From: Clostridia bacterium
Lineage (GTDB): Bacteria > Bacillota > Clostridia > Oscillospirales > Acutalibacteraceae
Direction: 5' to 3'
Length of the DNA stretch: 64,000 nt
NCBI GenBank assembly: GCA_017621885.1
Contig: JAGASD010000033.1
Location: 27,314 to 91,313, forward strand
Below are positions 1 to 8,829 of the stretch, piece by piece. Each line of letters opens with the position of its first letter. The stretch's first letter is position 1. Below the pieces are notes generated by a model. The model did not search any database. It was given only the letters and a program-made list of their open reading frames with translations, and was not told where the DNA came from. Made by a program: the position numbers and the translations under genes.

Positions 1-1
1 A

Positions 2-484
2 AGCGCAAATACTTATGACGGTGTTATAAACACAGGCTGGAGCGGTGCGGTTTCAGGTGTTTTAAAGGGCGATATTGTTGTTTCTGACTCTTGTGTTGAA
101 TGTGATTTTGACTTAACACCCATAGGCAGATTACCCGGTCAGAAGCCCGAACAGGATGAATATGTTTACAAATGCGACAACGCTCTTTACAAAGCCGCAC
201 TTTCTGTCAAAGGCTTTAAGCACGGTGCTTTAGGTACAGGTGATTTCTTCTTAACAGATAAAGAAAGACGCGAGCGCTATAAAGAACTTTTCAAAATATG
301 TGCTTTTGATATGGAAAGCGGTGCTTTAGGTGCGGTTTGTTACCTTCTTTCTGTACCCTTTGTAAGCATCAGAAAGATTTCTGACGGTGCAGATGATGTG
401 GGTGTTGACGATTACACAAACTCTGTAAAAACAGACATTACAGCTTTTTCCGATATCATACTCAATGTACTTAATAACCTTTAA
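2..484 (+). CDS. mtnN: MTA/SAH nucleosidase, 3' part (5' end outside window)
   Basis: The last 160 codons of a gene that begins before the window, read in the frame starting at base 2. The family hydrolyses methylthioadenosine and S-adenosylhomocysteine to adenine plus the thioribose. The visible part shows the family pattern: VINTGWSGA, then GDIVVSDS, a GTGDFF segment, and MESGALGAVCYL followed by VSIRKISDGADD, where Glu of ME(S/G) and Asp of SD are the catalytic and purine-contacting residues in this family. The neighbours metA and an O-acetylhomoserine sulfhydrylase fit methionine/SAM recycling. A strong terminator follows. A purine nucleoside phosphorylase is the alternative, but the ME..SD spacing favours MTAN. 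Confidence 0.85.
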   Translation, partial: SANTYDGVINTGWSGAVSGVLKGDIVVSDSCVECDFDLTPIGRLPGQKPEQDEYVYKCDNALYKAALSVKGFKHGALGTGDFFLTDKERRERYKELFKICAFDMESGALGAVCYLLSVPFVSIRKISDGADDVGVDDYTNSVKTDITAFSDIILNVLNNL

Positions 485-490
485 TTAATT

Positions 491-519
491 AACCGCGTTA
501 CCGAAAATGTAACGCGGTT
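491..519 (+). terminator. Intrinsic terminator of the nucleosidase gene
   Basis: An 11-bp perfect stem (AACCGCGTTAC and its complement) with a 7-nt loop, followed by TTATTTTTT, lies 6 bases after the stop codon. Confidence 0.9.
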
Positions 520-650
520 TTATTTTTTGCACAAACAAAAAGGGCTGTTCTACGGGCTTACGCCACCTTTTTTGCACCGACAAAATGCGGCAATGTGCTT
601 ATTTTCACATTACCATATTATGCTTGTCAAATTATTTTTGTTAACGAAAA

Positions 651-685
651 ACGACCCGAAAAAGCACAAAACTTTTTCGGGTCGT
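651..685 (-). terminator. Intrinsic terminator of metA
   Basis: A 14-bp perfect stem (ACGACCCGAAAAAG and complement, 7-nt loop) lies just after the metA stop and reads into TTTTTCG on the minus strand. Between 520 and 650 nothing else is recognisable. Confidence 0.85.
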
Positions 686-692
686 CGGTGTT

Positions 693-1610
693 TTATTTTA
701 TACTATCCAAATCATAAGGTGTTGTCTGGTAAACAAAATAGTTAAGCCAGTTTGTATACAAAAGATTTGCGTGGGAGCGCCATGTATTAACGGGTGGTTT
801 TGTTATATCGTCGTTCGGGAAATAATTTGCAGGCATTTTGATTTTAAGCCCCCCGTCTCTGTCACGAAGATACTCGTTTTTTAAGGTATCCGTATCGTAT
901 TCAGAGTGACCCGTAACAAAAATCTGTTTTCCGTTTTCGGTGGTTGCAATGTAAACACCGCCCTCTTTGGAAGAAGCAAGAATTTTAAGCTCAGGAACTT
1001 TTTCAACATCTTCTGTTTTCACTGTTGTATAGCGGGACTGCGGAACAGGAAAAACATCATCAAAGCCTCTTAAAAGGATTGATTTTTTATAATTTGCCGT
1101 GTGATTATACACACCTGAAAGCTTTTCGGGCAAAGGATATTTTTTAATACCATAGTGGTAATAAAGACCTGCCTGAGCACCCCAACAAATGTGGAACGTG
1201 CTTGTTACGTTGGTTTTGCTCCATTCCATTATTTCACAAAGCTCTTCCCAGTAAGTAACCTCTTCAAACTCCATTTTTTCAACGGGAGCACCGGTAATTA
1301 TAAGACCGTCAAACTTTCTGTGCTTAACATCATCAAAGGTCTTATAAAACGCAAGCAAATATTCCTTAGGTGTGTGCTTAGGCACATGTGACTTTGTGTG
1401 TATAAGCTCAAGCTCAACCTGCAAGGGTGTGTTACCCAAAAGCCTTGAAAGCTGAGTTTCCGTCTCTGTTTTCTTAGGCATGAGGTTCAACACCAGAATT
1501 TTTAACGGACGGATATCCTGAGTTATGGCACGGTTATCGGTCATAACGAATATATTTTCTTCGGCAAGTGTTTTTACTGCCGGTAATTCATTAGGAACTT
1601 TTATGGGCAT
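693..1610 (-). CDS. metA: Homoserine O-acetyltransferase (MetA/HTS family)
   Basis: Transfers an acyl group to L-homoserine, the first committed step to methionine, in the cytosol. Counted from the chosen start (MPIKVP), the key residues fall at canonical family positions: nucleophile Cys142 in HICWGAQAG, and His235/Glu237 in VTGHSEYD. Residue 111 is Glu (APVEKMEF). Family studies link Glu at 111 to acetyl-CoA use and Gly to succinyl-CoA, so this should be an acetyltransferase despite the MetA fold. The next gene is an O-acetylhomoserine sulfhydrylase, which agrees. An ATG 9 bases upstream is less likely: GGAGG would abut it, while MPIKVP is the usual N-terminus. Confidence 0.92.
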   Translation of the reverse strand: MPIKVPNELPAVKTLAEENIFVMTDNRAITQDIRPLKILVLNLMPKKTETETQLSRLLGNTPLQVELELIHTKSHVPKHTPKEYLLAFYKTFDDVKHRKFDGLIITGAPVEKMEFEEVTYWEELCEIMEWSKTNVTSTFHICWGAQAGLYYHYGIKKYPLPEKLSGVYNHTANYKKSILLRGFDDVFPVPQSRYTTVKTEDVEKVPELKILASSKEGGVYIATTENGKQIFVTGHSEYDTDTLKNEYLRDRDGGLKIKMPANYFPNDDITKPPVNTWRSHANLLYTNWLNYFVYQTTPYDLDSIK

Positions 1611-1633
1611 ATTCCTCATACCTCCCCTTTTTT

Positions 1634-1674
1634 AAATTCAAAATTAAAAATGCAAAATGCAAAATTTCGGAACT
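1634..1674. repeat. AT-rich dispersed motif (GCATTTTTAATTTTGCATT type)
   Basis: A short simple motif of alternating AAATT and TGCAAAA blocks upstream of metA. Near-identical motifs, in the other orientation, occur at about 5598-5626 and 62616-62643. All are beside gene ends. They may be edges of small insertions or just low-complexity sequence. Confidence 0.4.
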
Positions 1675-1704
1675 GCGTTGCGATTATAAATAAGTTGAAG
1701 TAGT

Positions 1705-1841
1705 GCGAAGCTTTATCATCCCTGTCCGCTTTGGCGGATAGGGAGGGGGACCGTTCTTTGATATAACTGTTGTTATAGTATATTTACCACGTGAGAAAAA
1801 CTAATTGTAAAAGTAGTGTTTGGGCGGAATGGTGGTGGGTA
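1705..1841 (+). repeat. Solo copy of the GGGGGACC...GGTGG repeat
   Basis: This stretch matches the terminal repeat of the DUF559 element at 59877-60571. Shared blocks in the same order are GCGAAG, an AGGGAGGGGGACC block, a GTTGTT block, a CCACG block and GGGCGGAATGGTGG near the end. It is clearly diverged and carries no nuclease gene, so it looks like a decayed or solo terminus. It fills part of the 540-bp gap between metA and the sulfhydrylase gene. Confidence 0.7.
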
Positions 1842-1954
1842 GTTCCGCTTGGTGTTTGTCTTCTGTTGGTTAGAATAATGTAGCCAGAAAGGTGGAAGGT
1901 ACCCTCGTTCCGCATAGCGGAACATATCGCATACGCAAATTTGGTGTTTTTCAA

Positions 1955-2111
1955 GATTTTGATGCAGAACGCAGATTTAGAATGCGACGCTGTATGAAGA
2001 TACTGCAAGCAGGCTAAATCAAATTTCGTACAAAACACCTGCAACTTAATAATTTTCGGGATTTTGATGCAGAACGCCGATTTAGAATGCGACGCTGTAT
2101 GAAGATACTGC
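1955..2111. repeat. Two 52-bp direct repeats, 105-bp period
   Basis: Bases 1955-2006 and 2060-2111 are identical except for one substitution (A/C at the 19th base). The sequence between them is weakly similar to what follows the second copy, suggesting an old tandem duplication of about 105 bp. A short minus-strand reading frame through it has no ribosome site and no family resemblance, so I do not call a gene. Confidence 0.8.
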
Positions 2112-2149
2112 GAGGTGATAAGACAAAGTTATTCGCCAAAGCTCGGAAA

Positions 2150-3430
2150 TTATTCACCTAACGCCTGTTTAAGGTCAGCAATAAGATCCTCTGCATTCTC
2201 GAGACCGCAGGAAAGTCTTACAAGGTTGTTTGTGATGCCGCAAGCAATAAGCTCATCATCATTCATCTGACGATGTGTTGCATTTGCAGGGTGTAAGCAG
2301 CAGCTTCTTGCATCCGCAACGTGAGTTTCAATAGCAATGAGTTTAAGCTTTTTCATAAACTCTTCCGCTGCTTTTCTTCCGCCCTTAACGCCGAAGGATA
2401 CAACACCGCAGGTGCCGTTAGGAAGATATTTTTTTGCTAATTCGTGATACTTATCACCGGGAAGGTCAGCATACGTAACCCATTCAATCTTATCGTTTGA
2501 TTGCAAATACTTTGCAACTGCAAGACCGTTTTCACAATGTCTTTTCATACGCACATGAAGGCTTTCAAGACCAAGGTTAAGGTAGAAAGCATTCTGGGGT
2601 GACTGAATTGAACCAAAGTCACGCATAAGCTGTGCAGTTGCTTTTGTAATGAAAGCACCTTCGTTACCGAAACGCTCTGCATAAGTAACACCGTGGTAGC
2701 TGTCATCGGGAGTGCAAAGACCGGGGAACTTATCGGCATGAGCCATCCAGTCAAATTTACCGCTGTCAACAATACAACCGCCAACTGCAGCACCGTGTCC
2801 GTCCATATATTTTGTGGTTGAATGGGTAACAATATCTGCGCCCCACTCAAAGGGACGGCAACCGTAAGGTGTTGCAAAGGTATTATCAATAATAAGGGGT
2901 ACACCGTGGTCGTGAGCCGCTTTTGCAAACTTTTCAATATCAAGAACGGTAAGAGCAGGGTTTGCAATTGTTTCACCGAAAACCGCCTTTGTATTGGGTC
3001 TGAAAGCAGCGTTAAGCTCTTCTTCTGTGCAATCGGGTGAAACGAAAGTAAAATCAATACCCATTCTTTTCATTGTAACTGCAAAAAGGTTATATGTGCC
3101 ACCATAAATTGTTGATGATGAAACAACGTGGTCACCGCAGGAAGCAATATTGAAAATAGCATAAAATGATGCTGCCTGACCTGAAGAAGTAAGCATTGCC
3201 GCTGTACCGCCCTCAAGCTCTGCAATTTTTGCCGCTACGTAATCGTTTGTGGGATTCTGGAGTCTTGTGTAGAAATAACCGTTTGCTTCAAGGTCAAAAA
3301 GCTTACCCATATCCTCACTTGTAGCATATTTAAAGGTTGTGCTCTGAACAATGGGAATCTGACGGGGCTCACCGTTACCGGGAGTATAACCGCCCTGTAC
3401 ACACTTTGTTTCAATTCTGTAATCGCTCAT
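2150..3430 (-). CDS. O-acetylhomoserine sulfhydrylase (PLP, Cys/Met metabolism family)
   Basis: Joins O-acetylhomoserine with sulfide (or methanethiol) to give homocysteine or methionine. The 426-residue length is typical. PLP sites are visible: Tyr/Arg in GYFYTRLQNPTN, SSGQAA, Asp182 in IIDNTFATP, and the Schiff-base Lys207 in THSTTKYMDGHG. The C-terminal RLSCGLENAEDLIADL block is standard. It is preceded by GGAAG before ATG and starts 25 bases after the dockerin gene, so the two may be co-transcribed. No SAM riboswitch or T-box is seen upstream. The gene product should use what MetA makes. Confidence 0.92.
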   Translation of the reverse strand: MSDYRIETKCVQGGYTPGNGEPRQIPIVQSTTFKYATSEDMGKLFDLEANGYFYTRLQNPTNDYVAAKIAELEGGTAAMLTSSGQAASFYAIFNIASCGDHVVSSSTIYGGTYNLFAVTMKRMGIDFTFVSPDCTEEELNAAFRPNTKAVFGETIANPALTVLDIEKFAKAAHDHGVPLIIDNTFATPYGCRPFEWGADIVTHSTTKYMDGHGAAVGGCIVDSGKFDWMAHADKFPGLCTPDDSYHGVTYAERFGNEGAFITKATAQLMRDFGSIQSPQNAFYLNLGLESLHVRMKRHCENGLAVAKYLQSNDKIEWVTYADLPGDKYHELAKKYLPNGTCGVVSFGVKGGRKAAEEFMKKLKLIAIETHVADARSCCLHPANATHRQMNDDELIACGITNNLVRLSCGLENAEDLIADLKQALGE

Positions 3431-3454
3431 TATTGTATCTTCCTTTCAAGTATC

Positions 3455-4156
3455 TTAATCTGTAAGTATAACGCACCAATAGAAATTTCTTCCGTCGGCT
3501 GAGTATGCACCCACACCGATTTTTTTATAGTCATCATTCATCAGCGCCTTTTCGCCCTGTGCATCTCCGGTAATTTTGTCAACCACCTGACTATAGCCGA
3601 AGGATGCACTTACTATCATTTTATCTGCGCGGCTGTATTCAATTCCCATATCATCAAGAAGCTTGTAATAATACGTGCCGTCGTCTCTCACAAGAGCAGT
3701 ACCCGTTTTTGTAACGTACTCCTGAGCCGCAATTTTTGCCGCCTCACAAAGCTCGGGCGAAAGAGTAAATTTAACAACCTTTCTGTCCTTTTCAAAGCGG
3801 TAATCGTTTATTTTTTCAGCAAATGCTTCGGGCTGCTCGTCGAACTCATAGCCCTCCATATATTTTGTTTCAAGCTGACCTGCAGCGGTACGAAGAATAA
3901 GACGCGCATCAACAGTTGTTATTGATTCATCACCGTCAAGATCTGCAGCCTTAAAATCAAGGCCGTACAGCTCGGTATCATTAATGCCTGCCGCAACCAT
4001 AAGGGCAATTCTTGCATCAACGGTTGTTACGTAAGCATCGTTGTCAACATCCCCGTAAGCGCGTACGATTTCAATAGCACCAAAGGGCAACACACTGCAC
4101 CATATAAGAACAGTTACCACGATAGCCGTGAAAATAACCTTAAAATTTCTGCTCAT
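3455..4156 (-). CDS. Exported dockerin protein with CAP-like C-terminus
   Basis: A 233-residue exported protein. Residues 1-33 form a signal peptide (basic MSRNFK, then a hydrophobic run). Residues 35-93 hold two dockerin type I repeats, each with a calcium loop (DVDNDAYVTTVD and DLDGDESITTVD) followed by an ARIAL/ARLIL helix. The remainder resembles a small CAP/SCP domain (FAEKINDYR, LSPELCEAAKIAAQEY, closing YWCVILTD). Dockerins bind cohesins on scaffoldins, so it may be part of a cell-surface complex. Here the dockerin precedes the second domain, whereas it is often C-terminal. The CAP call is by pattern only. Confidence 0.75.
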   Translation of the reverse strand: MSRNFKVIFTAIVVTVLIWCSVLPFGAIEIVRAYGDVDNDAYVTTVDARIALMVAAGINDTELYGLDFKAADLDGDESITTVDARLILRTAAGQLETKYMEGYEFDEQPEAFAEKINDYRFEKDRKVVKFTLSPELCEAAKIAAQEYVTKTGTALVRDDGTYYYKLLDDMGIEYSRADKMIVSASFGYSQVVDKITGDAQGEKALMNDDYKKIGVGAYSADGRNFYWCVILTD

Positions 4157-4240
4157 AATACCACCTTTATAGGAAAGCTTACACTCCCCTATTATTTTGA
4201 TATTTTATTATACAACAATATGCCCTGAATTGCAAGTGTA

Positions 4241-4309
4241 TAAAAAAACAAAAACGGATGCAATAAAAAAACAAAAACGGATGCAAAGTGTTTCCACCCC
4301 ACACCCGTT
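4241..4309 (-). terminator. Terminator with a duplicated 3' arm
   Basis: Downstream of the phosphoesterase gene, minus-strand AACGGGTG (4302-4309) can pair with CATCCGTT at 4276-4283, followed by TTTGTTTTTTT. A perfect 23-bp tandem duplication (4241-4263 and 4264-4286) repeats that second arm and its T-run. Confidence 0.55.
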
Positions 4310-4313
4310 AAAA

Positions 4314-5387
4314 TCATATTTCGGTATCTGTTATTCTTTCAATTTCAATAGTTTCTGTCTGAAGCTGACGCGGGTTGTTTTCGTCAAGGACAATAAGTCT
4401 GCCGCCGCGCTCCTTGCCGTATGTAAAGTAACCTGCACCGATTGTCTGATAAAGGTCAATTCCGTCAACATTCATACGGAAATCGTTTACATGGTCGTGA
4501 CCGAAGAATGCGGCAAAAATATCGCCTGTTTTCTTCCAGCTCTCAAACTGATTTCTGTACTCCTTTTCCATATTGGGAGGGCAAGGAACTTCTCTTATTC
4601 TGCCCTCGTGGATTTTGTTGCCCACAATGTAATAATTGCCGTCCCTTTCAAAGGTGTAAGCATCATTTTCTGTTGCTTCTCTGTAACCATCAAGCTCCTG
4701 CTGAACAGGAATGTGCTGAAAGAGGATTGCAGGTACGGGTTCACCACCGTTAGCATCTTTTAACTGTGCTGCTTTATTTTCATACCAGTTAATCTGGCTT
4801 GTGTGAACATGGTCGTAAGAATTGCCGCCCTCCGAATTTGTTTCATAATCGTTCGAATCCATAAGCCAGAGAGCAAAAGCATCCTTTTCACCCTTGCTGT
4901 CTTTAATGGTAATGCAACAGTTACCGCAGCCGTAAACATCCGCATCGTTAAGATTTGAACGGCAGTTTGCGTATTCCATATACATCATCATCTGAAATTC
5001 CGTGTGGAAGCCGATTTCACCGTCGTGATTACCGAAAACCACACCCAAAGGAATATTGCGTGCTCTGATAGGTGCGGTAATATCTTCAATTGTCTGTTTT
5101 ATGTAATCATAAGTAAACTCTTTCCAATGTCCGCTGACATTATCACCGCCGAAAACAACCATATCGGGGTTTGCTTTTTCCACAAGCTTTTCAATAACAT
5201 TTATTGTTTCTTTATATCTGCTTTCGGGAATTTCTCTGTTTTCGTCGTCATCCATTATGGGCTGAACGCAATGAATGTCTGTAATATGTAAAATTTTGAA
5301 TTTGCCGTCTGCACCGAATTTGAGCGGTGCAGGTGCTTCTCTTTTAAATCTGTCTGTTTTCCATTTTCTGGGTATACCCATTGCCAT
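4314..5387 (-). CDS. Calcineurin-like metallophosphoesterase
   Basis: A 357-residue cytosolic two-metal phosphoesterase. Motifs in order: ITDIH (Asp37, His39), GGDN (81-83), GNHD (119-122), QHIPV and GHDHVND, the complete metal-binding set. No signal peptide is visible. The length and the GHDH followed by a DLYQTIGAGYF segment resemble bacterial relatives of purple acid phosphatases and Icc-type enzymes. The substrate cannot be deduced. It stands alone between the dockerin and aminopeptidase genes and ends in its own terminator. Confidence 0.85.
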   Translation of the reverse strand: MAMGIPRKWKTDRFKREAPAPLKFGADGKFKILHITDIHCVQPIMDDDENREIPESRYKETINVIEKLVEKANPDMVVFGGDNVSGHWKEFTYDYIKQTIEDITAPIRARNIPLGVVFGNHDGEIGFHTEFQMMMYMEYANCRSNLNDADVYGCGNCCITIKDSKGEKDAFALWLMDSNDYETNSEGGNSYDHVHTSQINWYENKAAQLKDANGGEPVPAILFQHIPVQQELDGYREATENDAYTFERDGNYYIVGNKIHEGRIREVPCPPNMEKEYRNQFESWKKTGDIFAAFFGHDHVNDFRMNVDGIDLYQTIGAGYFTYGKERGGRLIVLDENNPRQLQTETIEIERITDTEI

Positions 5388-5404
5388 AGTAGATCACCTT
5401 TGTT

Positions 5405-5627
5405 TTATATATTTATTTGTTTTTTAAATTAGGAATTAGGAATGTGGAATTAGGAATTAAGGGGCAAAGCCGATTATATTTTCGTTTCGCTTTTCAAAAC
5501 ATATCGCACCGAAGGTATATTGCTCAGACAGGGCATTAATTAACATAATTCAAAACTTTTTCTTGTTTATACATCCGGCGCTTTGCGCCCCGAAATCTTG
5601 CATTTTTAATTTTGCATTTTGCATTCA
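5405..5627. repeat. Intergenic repeat-like sequence
   Basis: The 240-bp gap between phosphoesterase and aminopeptidase genes holds a TAGGAATTAGGAATG-type run, a segment with ACATATCGCA similar to one at 1920-1930, a GC-rich hairpin (CCGGCGC TTT GCGCC) and the AT motif also seen at 1634 and 62616. No coding potential is apparent. Confidence 0.4.
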
Positions 5628-6854
5628 TCAAAACGCCCAATTTCCATCCTTAAAAATCGGGTACGCTTTACCATCCTTGTAGCCTGTAATCTCAAGATCA
5701 GGTGCACCAATCATAAAGTCCACGTGGATAATACTGTCGTTAACACCCAATGCCTGACACTCTTCAAGGCTCTTTTTCTCAAAATCATCAATGGTATCAC
5801 AGAAGCCTCTGCCGAGAGCCACGTGACAGCTTGCATTTTCATCAAACAGAGTATTATAGAAGAGAATACCCGTATTTGCTATAGGACTATCGTGGGGAAT
5901 GAGCGCCAATTCACCAAGATACTTTGCCCCCTCATCCATAGTGAGCATTTTATCAAGCAACTCTTTGCCAACCTCTGCATCCCATTCAACAGCTTTACCG
6001 TCTTTGAACGTAATATAAAATTTATCTATAATCTGACTCTGCCATGAAAGGGGCTTTGTTGAAACAAGCTTGCCCTCTGCAAAGCCTTTTTTAGGTGAAA
6101 TAAACACCTCTTCCGTAGGAAGATTCGGATTGAAGAAATTACCTGAAAGGGTATTTTCTCCGCCGCCGCACCAATGACTTTCAGAAATAAGTGAAGCCTT
6201 GAAATCAGTGCCGTTTGAGCTCTTATAATGTAAATAATCGAACTTCTTTTCAGAAAGGTATTTTGTACGTGATTTCAGGTCAGCATTGTGTTCTGCCCAC
6301 GCTTTTTCGGGGTCGTTATCCTTTGTTACATAAACTGTTTTAAGTATAGCATCCCAAAGCATATTATAAGCTTTGTTTTTTGTTTCATTCGGGAAGACCT
6401 TTTTTGCCCAAGCGTAAGAAGGCACAGCCGCAATACACCATTGATCTTTATTTTCAAGAGCATCGCTGTATTTTTTTGTGATTTTATAGCGTGCCATCTG
6501 TGATTTCTGCATTTTTTCCTGATTTATACCCGCAAGGCCTGCCGGATCTTCGCTGTCGATATAAATCCTGCAAGGCACTTCCTCAACCATAAGCTTGAGC
6601 CTTTCCTCCTGCCAAAGGGGAACCTGACTCAACGATTTCAAAGACCTGTAGCGGTAATTAAGTTTGGTTATTTCCTGCCATGTGAAATCCACTTCAACAC
6701 GAGAAGCACCTGCTTTATAACACTCATTAACAAGAATTGTTATAAACTCGTGCTGATCCGCCTCTGCATAAATGCGAACGGGCTGACCTTTTTTTATGTT
6801 AGCGCCCACCCTTGCAATAAGACGGGCATATTTTTTCTGCATAGTTTTAGTCAT
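5628..6854 (-). CDS. M29-family aminopeptidase
   Basis: Cytosolic metallopeptidase that removes N-terminal residues from peptides, 408 residues as usual for the family. The two-metal ligands are in recognisable places: TEEVFISP, the GELALIPHDSPI block, NTLFDENASCHVALG (Glu and His) and IIHVDFMIG (His and Asp). The N-terminal half has the typical RIYAEADQHEF segment. GGGAG lies 8 bases before ATG. The gene is single. What lies just upstream of it, between 6950 and 7002, is the outer flank of the integrated element. Confidence 0.88.
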   Translation of the reverse strand: MTKTMQKKYARLIARVGANIKKGQPVRIYAEADQHEFITILVNECYKAGASRVEVDFTWQEITKLNYRYRSLKSLSQVPLWQEERLKLMVEEVPCRIYIDSEDPAGLAGINQEKMQKSQMARYKITKKYSDALENKDQWCIAAVPSYAWAKKVFPNETKNKAYNMLWDAILKTVYVTKDNDPEKAWAEHNADLKSRTKYLSEKKFDYLHYKSSNGTDFKASLISESHWCGGGENTLSGNFFNPNLPTEEVFISPKKGFAEGKLVSTKPLSWQSQIIDKFYITFKDGKAVEWDAEVGKELLDKMLTMDEGAKYLGELALIPHDSPIANTGILFYNTLFDENASCHVALGRGFCDTIDDFEKKSLEECQALGVNDSIIHVDFMIGAPDLEITGYKDGKAYPIFKDGNWAF

Positions 6855-6949
6855 AATAAAAACTCCCGATAAAGATATTAAATCAACAAAAATATATTAT
6901 CATACAACAAATTCAAATACAAGTTTCAAATACAATTTTTTAAGCAAAA

Positions 6950-6977
6950 AAGGGAACCGACAAAGCCGACTCCCCTT
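6950..6977 (-). terminator. Terminator downstream of the element, probably of the split spore-protein gene
   Basis: On the minus strand AAGGG and then AGTCGGC pair, with one bulged G, with GTCGGTT and CCCTT around a TTT loop, followed by TTTTTT. It lies outside the left end of the element and could be the original terminator of the spore-protein gene whose 5' part is at 36437-36615. Confidence 0.7.
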
Positions 6978-6995
6978 TTCACTATCTTTTAAAGA

Positions 6996-7002
6996 TATAA
7001 TC
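6996..7002. other. attL core of the integrated element
   Basis: TATAATC here is repeated at 36430-36436. Joining the sequence left of this core with the sequence right of the other copy gives AAAGAT-ATA-ATCTTT, a perfect dyad at the centre of a roughly 25-bp imperfect palindrome. That is what a serine-integrase attB looks like. Confidence 0.65.
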
Positions 7003-7013
7003 AAGAATTATGA

Positions 7014-8684
7014 TTAAACATTGCCTTCTTCGTAAGCCTTGATCATCTTTTTAAATGTGTGACCCGTACGACCTTTTAGTTTTTGAAGCCATTTCTCTGA
7101 GCTTCTGCCTGTAAATATCTTGATTTCAAGCTTTGCAAGATCGTCTTCTTCAATCGTTACAAATATCTTATCAATGTACTGAGCAACAAATTCATTTGTA
7201 ATAATGCCTGTGCTGGCCTCTTTAATTGCTGCTTCAAGTCTTGACTTAACTTCGTTCATATGCTTCTGATATTCTTCTTGTGTAAACAACTCTTCTTCAA
7301 GTTCAGCAAGATTTCTTCTTGCCTCCTCTATTTCTCTGTCACAAGTATCTGTCATAGATTTGAAATTTGTAGTTGTAATAGCACCTGTAGTAAGTAACTC
7401 AAGCAGTTTATTTTTCTTTTGATCACCAAGCTCAATAATACGTTTCTGTTCTTCTATCAGTTTTGCCGTTTCATTGTCCGACTCCAAAGAGTTAAACATT
7501 TCAGTATATGTTTCAATTAATGCTTCAACATCAACTCTGGTTTCACTGAACACTTCAAACAAGATAGGTTTTATTTCATCTTCATATAACGGAAAAGACG
7601 GACATGCATCAGCACCATTGTTAATCTTATTAGAGCATACCCATTTAGAATTTACTGTTCCGTCTTTACTCTTAGATTCTCTTCGATAATATGCCGAACC
7701 ACAGTGTGAACAATATAATTTACCTGTAAGCAAATTAGCATGATTACAAAGACCCTGACGTTTTTTTACATCTTCGCTCCTTCGTACCAAGACTTCATTA
7801 GCCTTATCCCATAATTCTTCTGAAACGATTGCAGGTACAATATCACCTGTTTCATCCTTGAACATCACCCATTCTTCTGGGGGCAGAAACTTCTGTTTCT
7901 TTGTAAACATATCCACAATACGGACTTTATTGCCTACATAATAACCTTTGTATTTAGGGTTTGAAATAATCCCCGACATAGTAGAATGAGCGATTTTGTT
8001 GCCATTATAATTTCTATATCCCTGATCGTAGAAATGCTTTTCAAGTTGTTTCATACTGTATTCGCCTGTAGCATACAATCGAAACAGATCTCGCACCATC
8101 GGTGCTTGAGTCTCGTCTACAATAAGACGCTTATCTTCTTTTTTATAACCAAATATACGACTGTTACCAAGTACAACATTTGACTTAATAGCCTGTTGAT
8201 GACCAAACTTAATACGTGATGAAAGCTTACGAAGCTCATCCTGTGCAATAGAAGACATAATAGTAAGTCTGAGTTCTGCATCTTCATCAAGAGTATTTAT
8301 GTTATCGTTCTGAAAAAACACACCTACACCCAGACCAAGAAGTTCTCTGGTATATTGCAAAGAATCAAGAGTATTACGAGCAAATCTGGATATTTCCTTC
8401 GTAATAATCAGATCAAACATTCCATCCTTCGCATCATCAATCATCTCATTGAAGTGCTTTCTTTTCTTCGTAGAAATACCTGAAAGACCTTCGTCTATGT
8501 ATCCAGGAACGAATGTCCACACTTTGTTTTTCTTGATAAAGTTTTCATAGTAAGATATCTGGTTGTCAAGTGAGTTTAGCTGTTCATCTGAATCCGAAGA
8601 AACACGGGCATAATATGTCACCCTCAACGGTATATCATATATTGATTTTGTACGTAAAGCCGTACGAATACTTAATATATCCAT
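7014..8684 (-). CDS. Large serine recombinase (integrase/excisionase of the element)
   Basis: A 556-residue site-specific recombinase. Resolvase domain about 20-170, with the catalytic Ser in YYARVSS (position 29 or 30) and the RFARN motif. The Recombinase domain (about 190-310) follows, then a zinc ribbon (CSHC near 324 and a later Cys pair), a charged coiled coil (about 395-470) and a C-terminal tail. This is the architecture that integrates phages and Tn4451/Tn5397-type elements between attP and attB. Its stop is 12 bp from the left core, so it sits at the end of its own element as expected. AAGGTTGG lies before the ATG. No separate directionality factor is recognised. Confidence 0.93.
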   Translation of the reverse strand: MDILSIRTALRTKSIYDIPLRVTYYARVSSDSDEQLNSLDNQISYYENFIKKNKVWTFVPGYIDEGLSGISTKKRKHFNEMIDDAKDGMFDLIITKEISRFARNTLDSLQYTRELLGLGVGVFFQNDNINTLDEDAELRLTIMSSIAQDELRKLSSRIKFGHQQAIKSNVVLGNSRIFGYKKEDKRLIVDETQAPMVRDLFRLYATGEYSMKQLEKHFYDQGYRNYNGNKIAHSTMSGIISNPKYKGYYVGNKVRIVDMFTKKQKFLPPEEWVMFKDETGDIVPAIVSEELWDKANEVLVRRSEDVKKRQGLCNHANLLTGKLYCSHCGSAYYRRESKSKDGTVNSKWVCSNKINNGADACPSFPLYEDEIKPILFEVFSETRVDVEALIETYTEMFNSLESDNETAKLIEEQKRIIELGDQKKNKLLELLTTGAITTTNFKSMTDTCDREIEEARRNLAELEEELFTQEEYQKHMNEVKSRLEAAIKEASTGIITNEFVAQYIDKIFVTIEEDDLAKLEIKIFTGRSSEKWLQKLKGRTGHTFKKMIKAYEEGNV

Positions 8685-8829
8685 AGTTCCAACCTTTCAA
8701 AGTTCGTTATATCATTACTTATATTTCTAATTATATCGCAAACGACCTCAAAACGCAATGGTAAAATCGAACTTTGTCAAAAGATACTCCCCCATAATAA
8801 ATGTTTAGATTTTTTCTAAACATTATATA

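Noticed and set aside
1784-2044. 86-codon minus-strand frame in the repeat region upstream of metA
   Set aside because: It covers the 52-bp direct repeat, lacks a ribosome site and resembles no family; it looks like an effect of repeat sequence.
3431-3454. SAM riboswitch or T-box before the methionine genes
   Set aside because: Only 24 bases separate the sulfhydrylase and dockerin genes, and no riboswitch-like fold is seen upstream of metA or of the dockerin gene.
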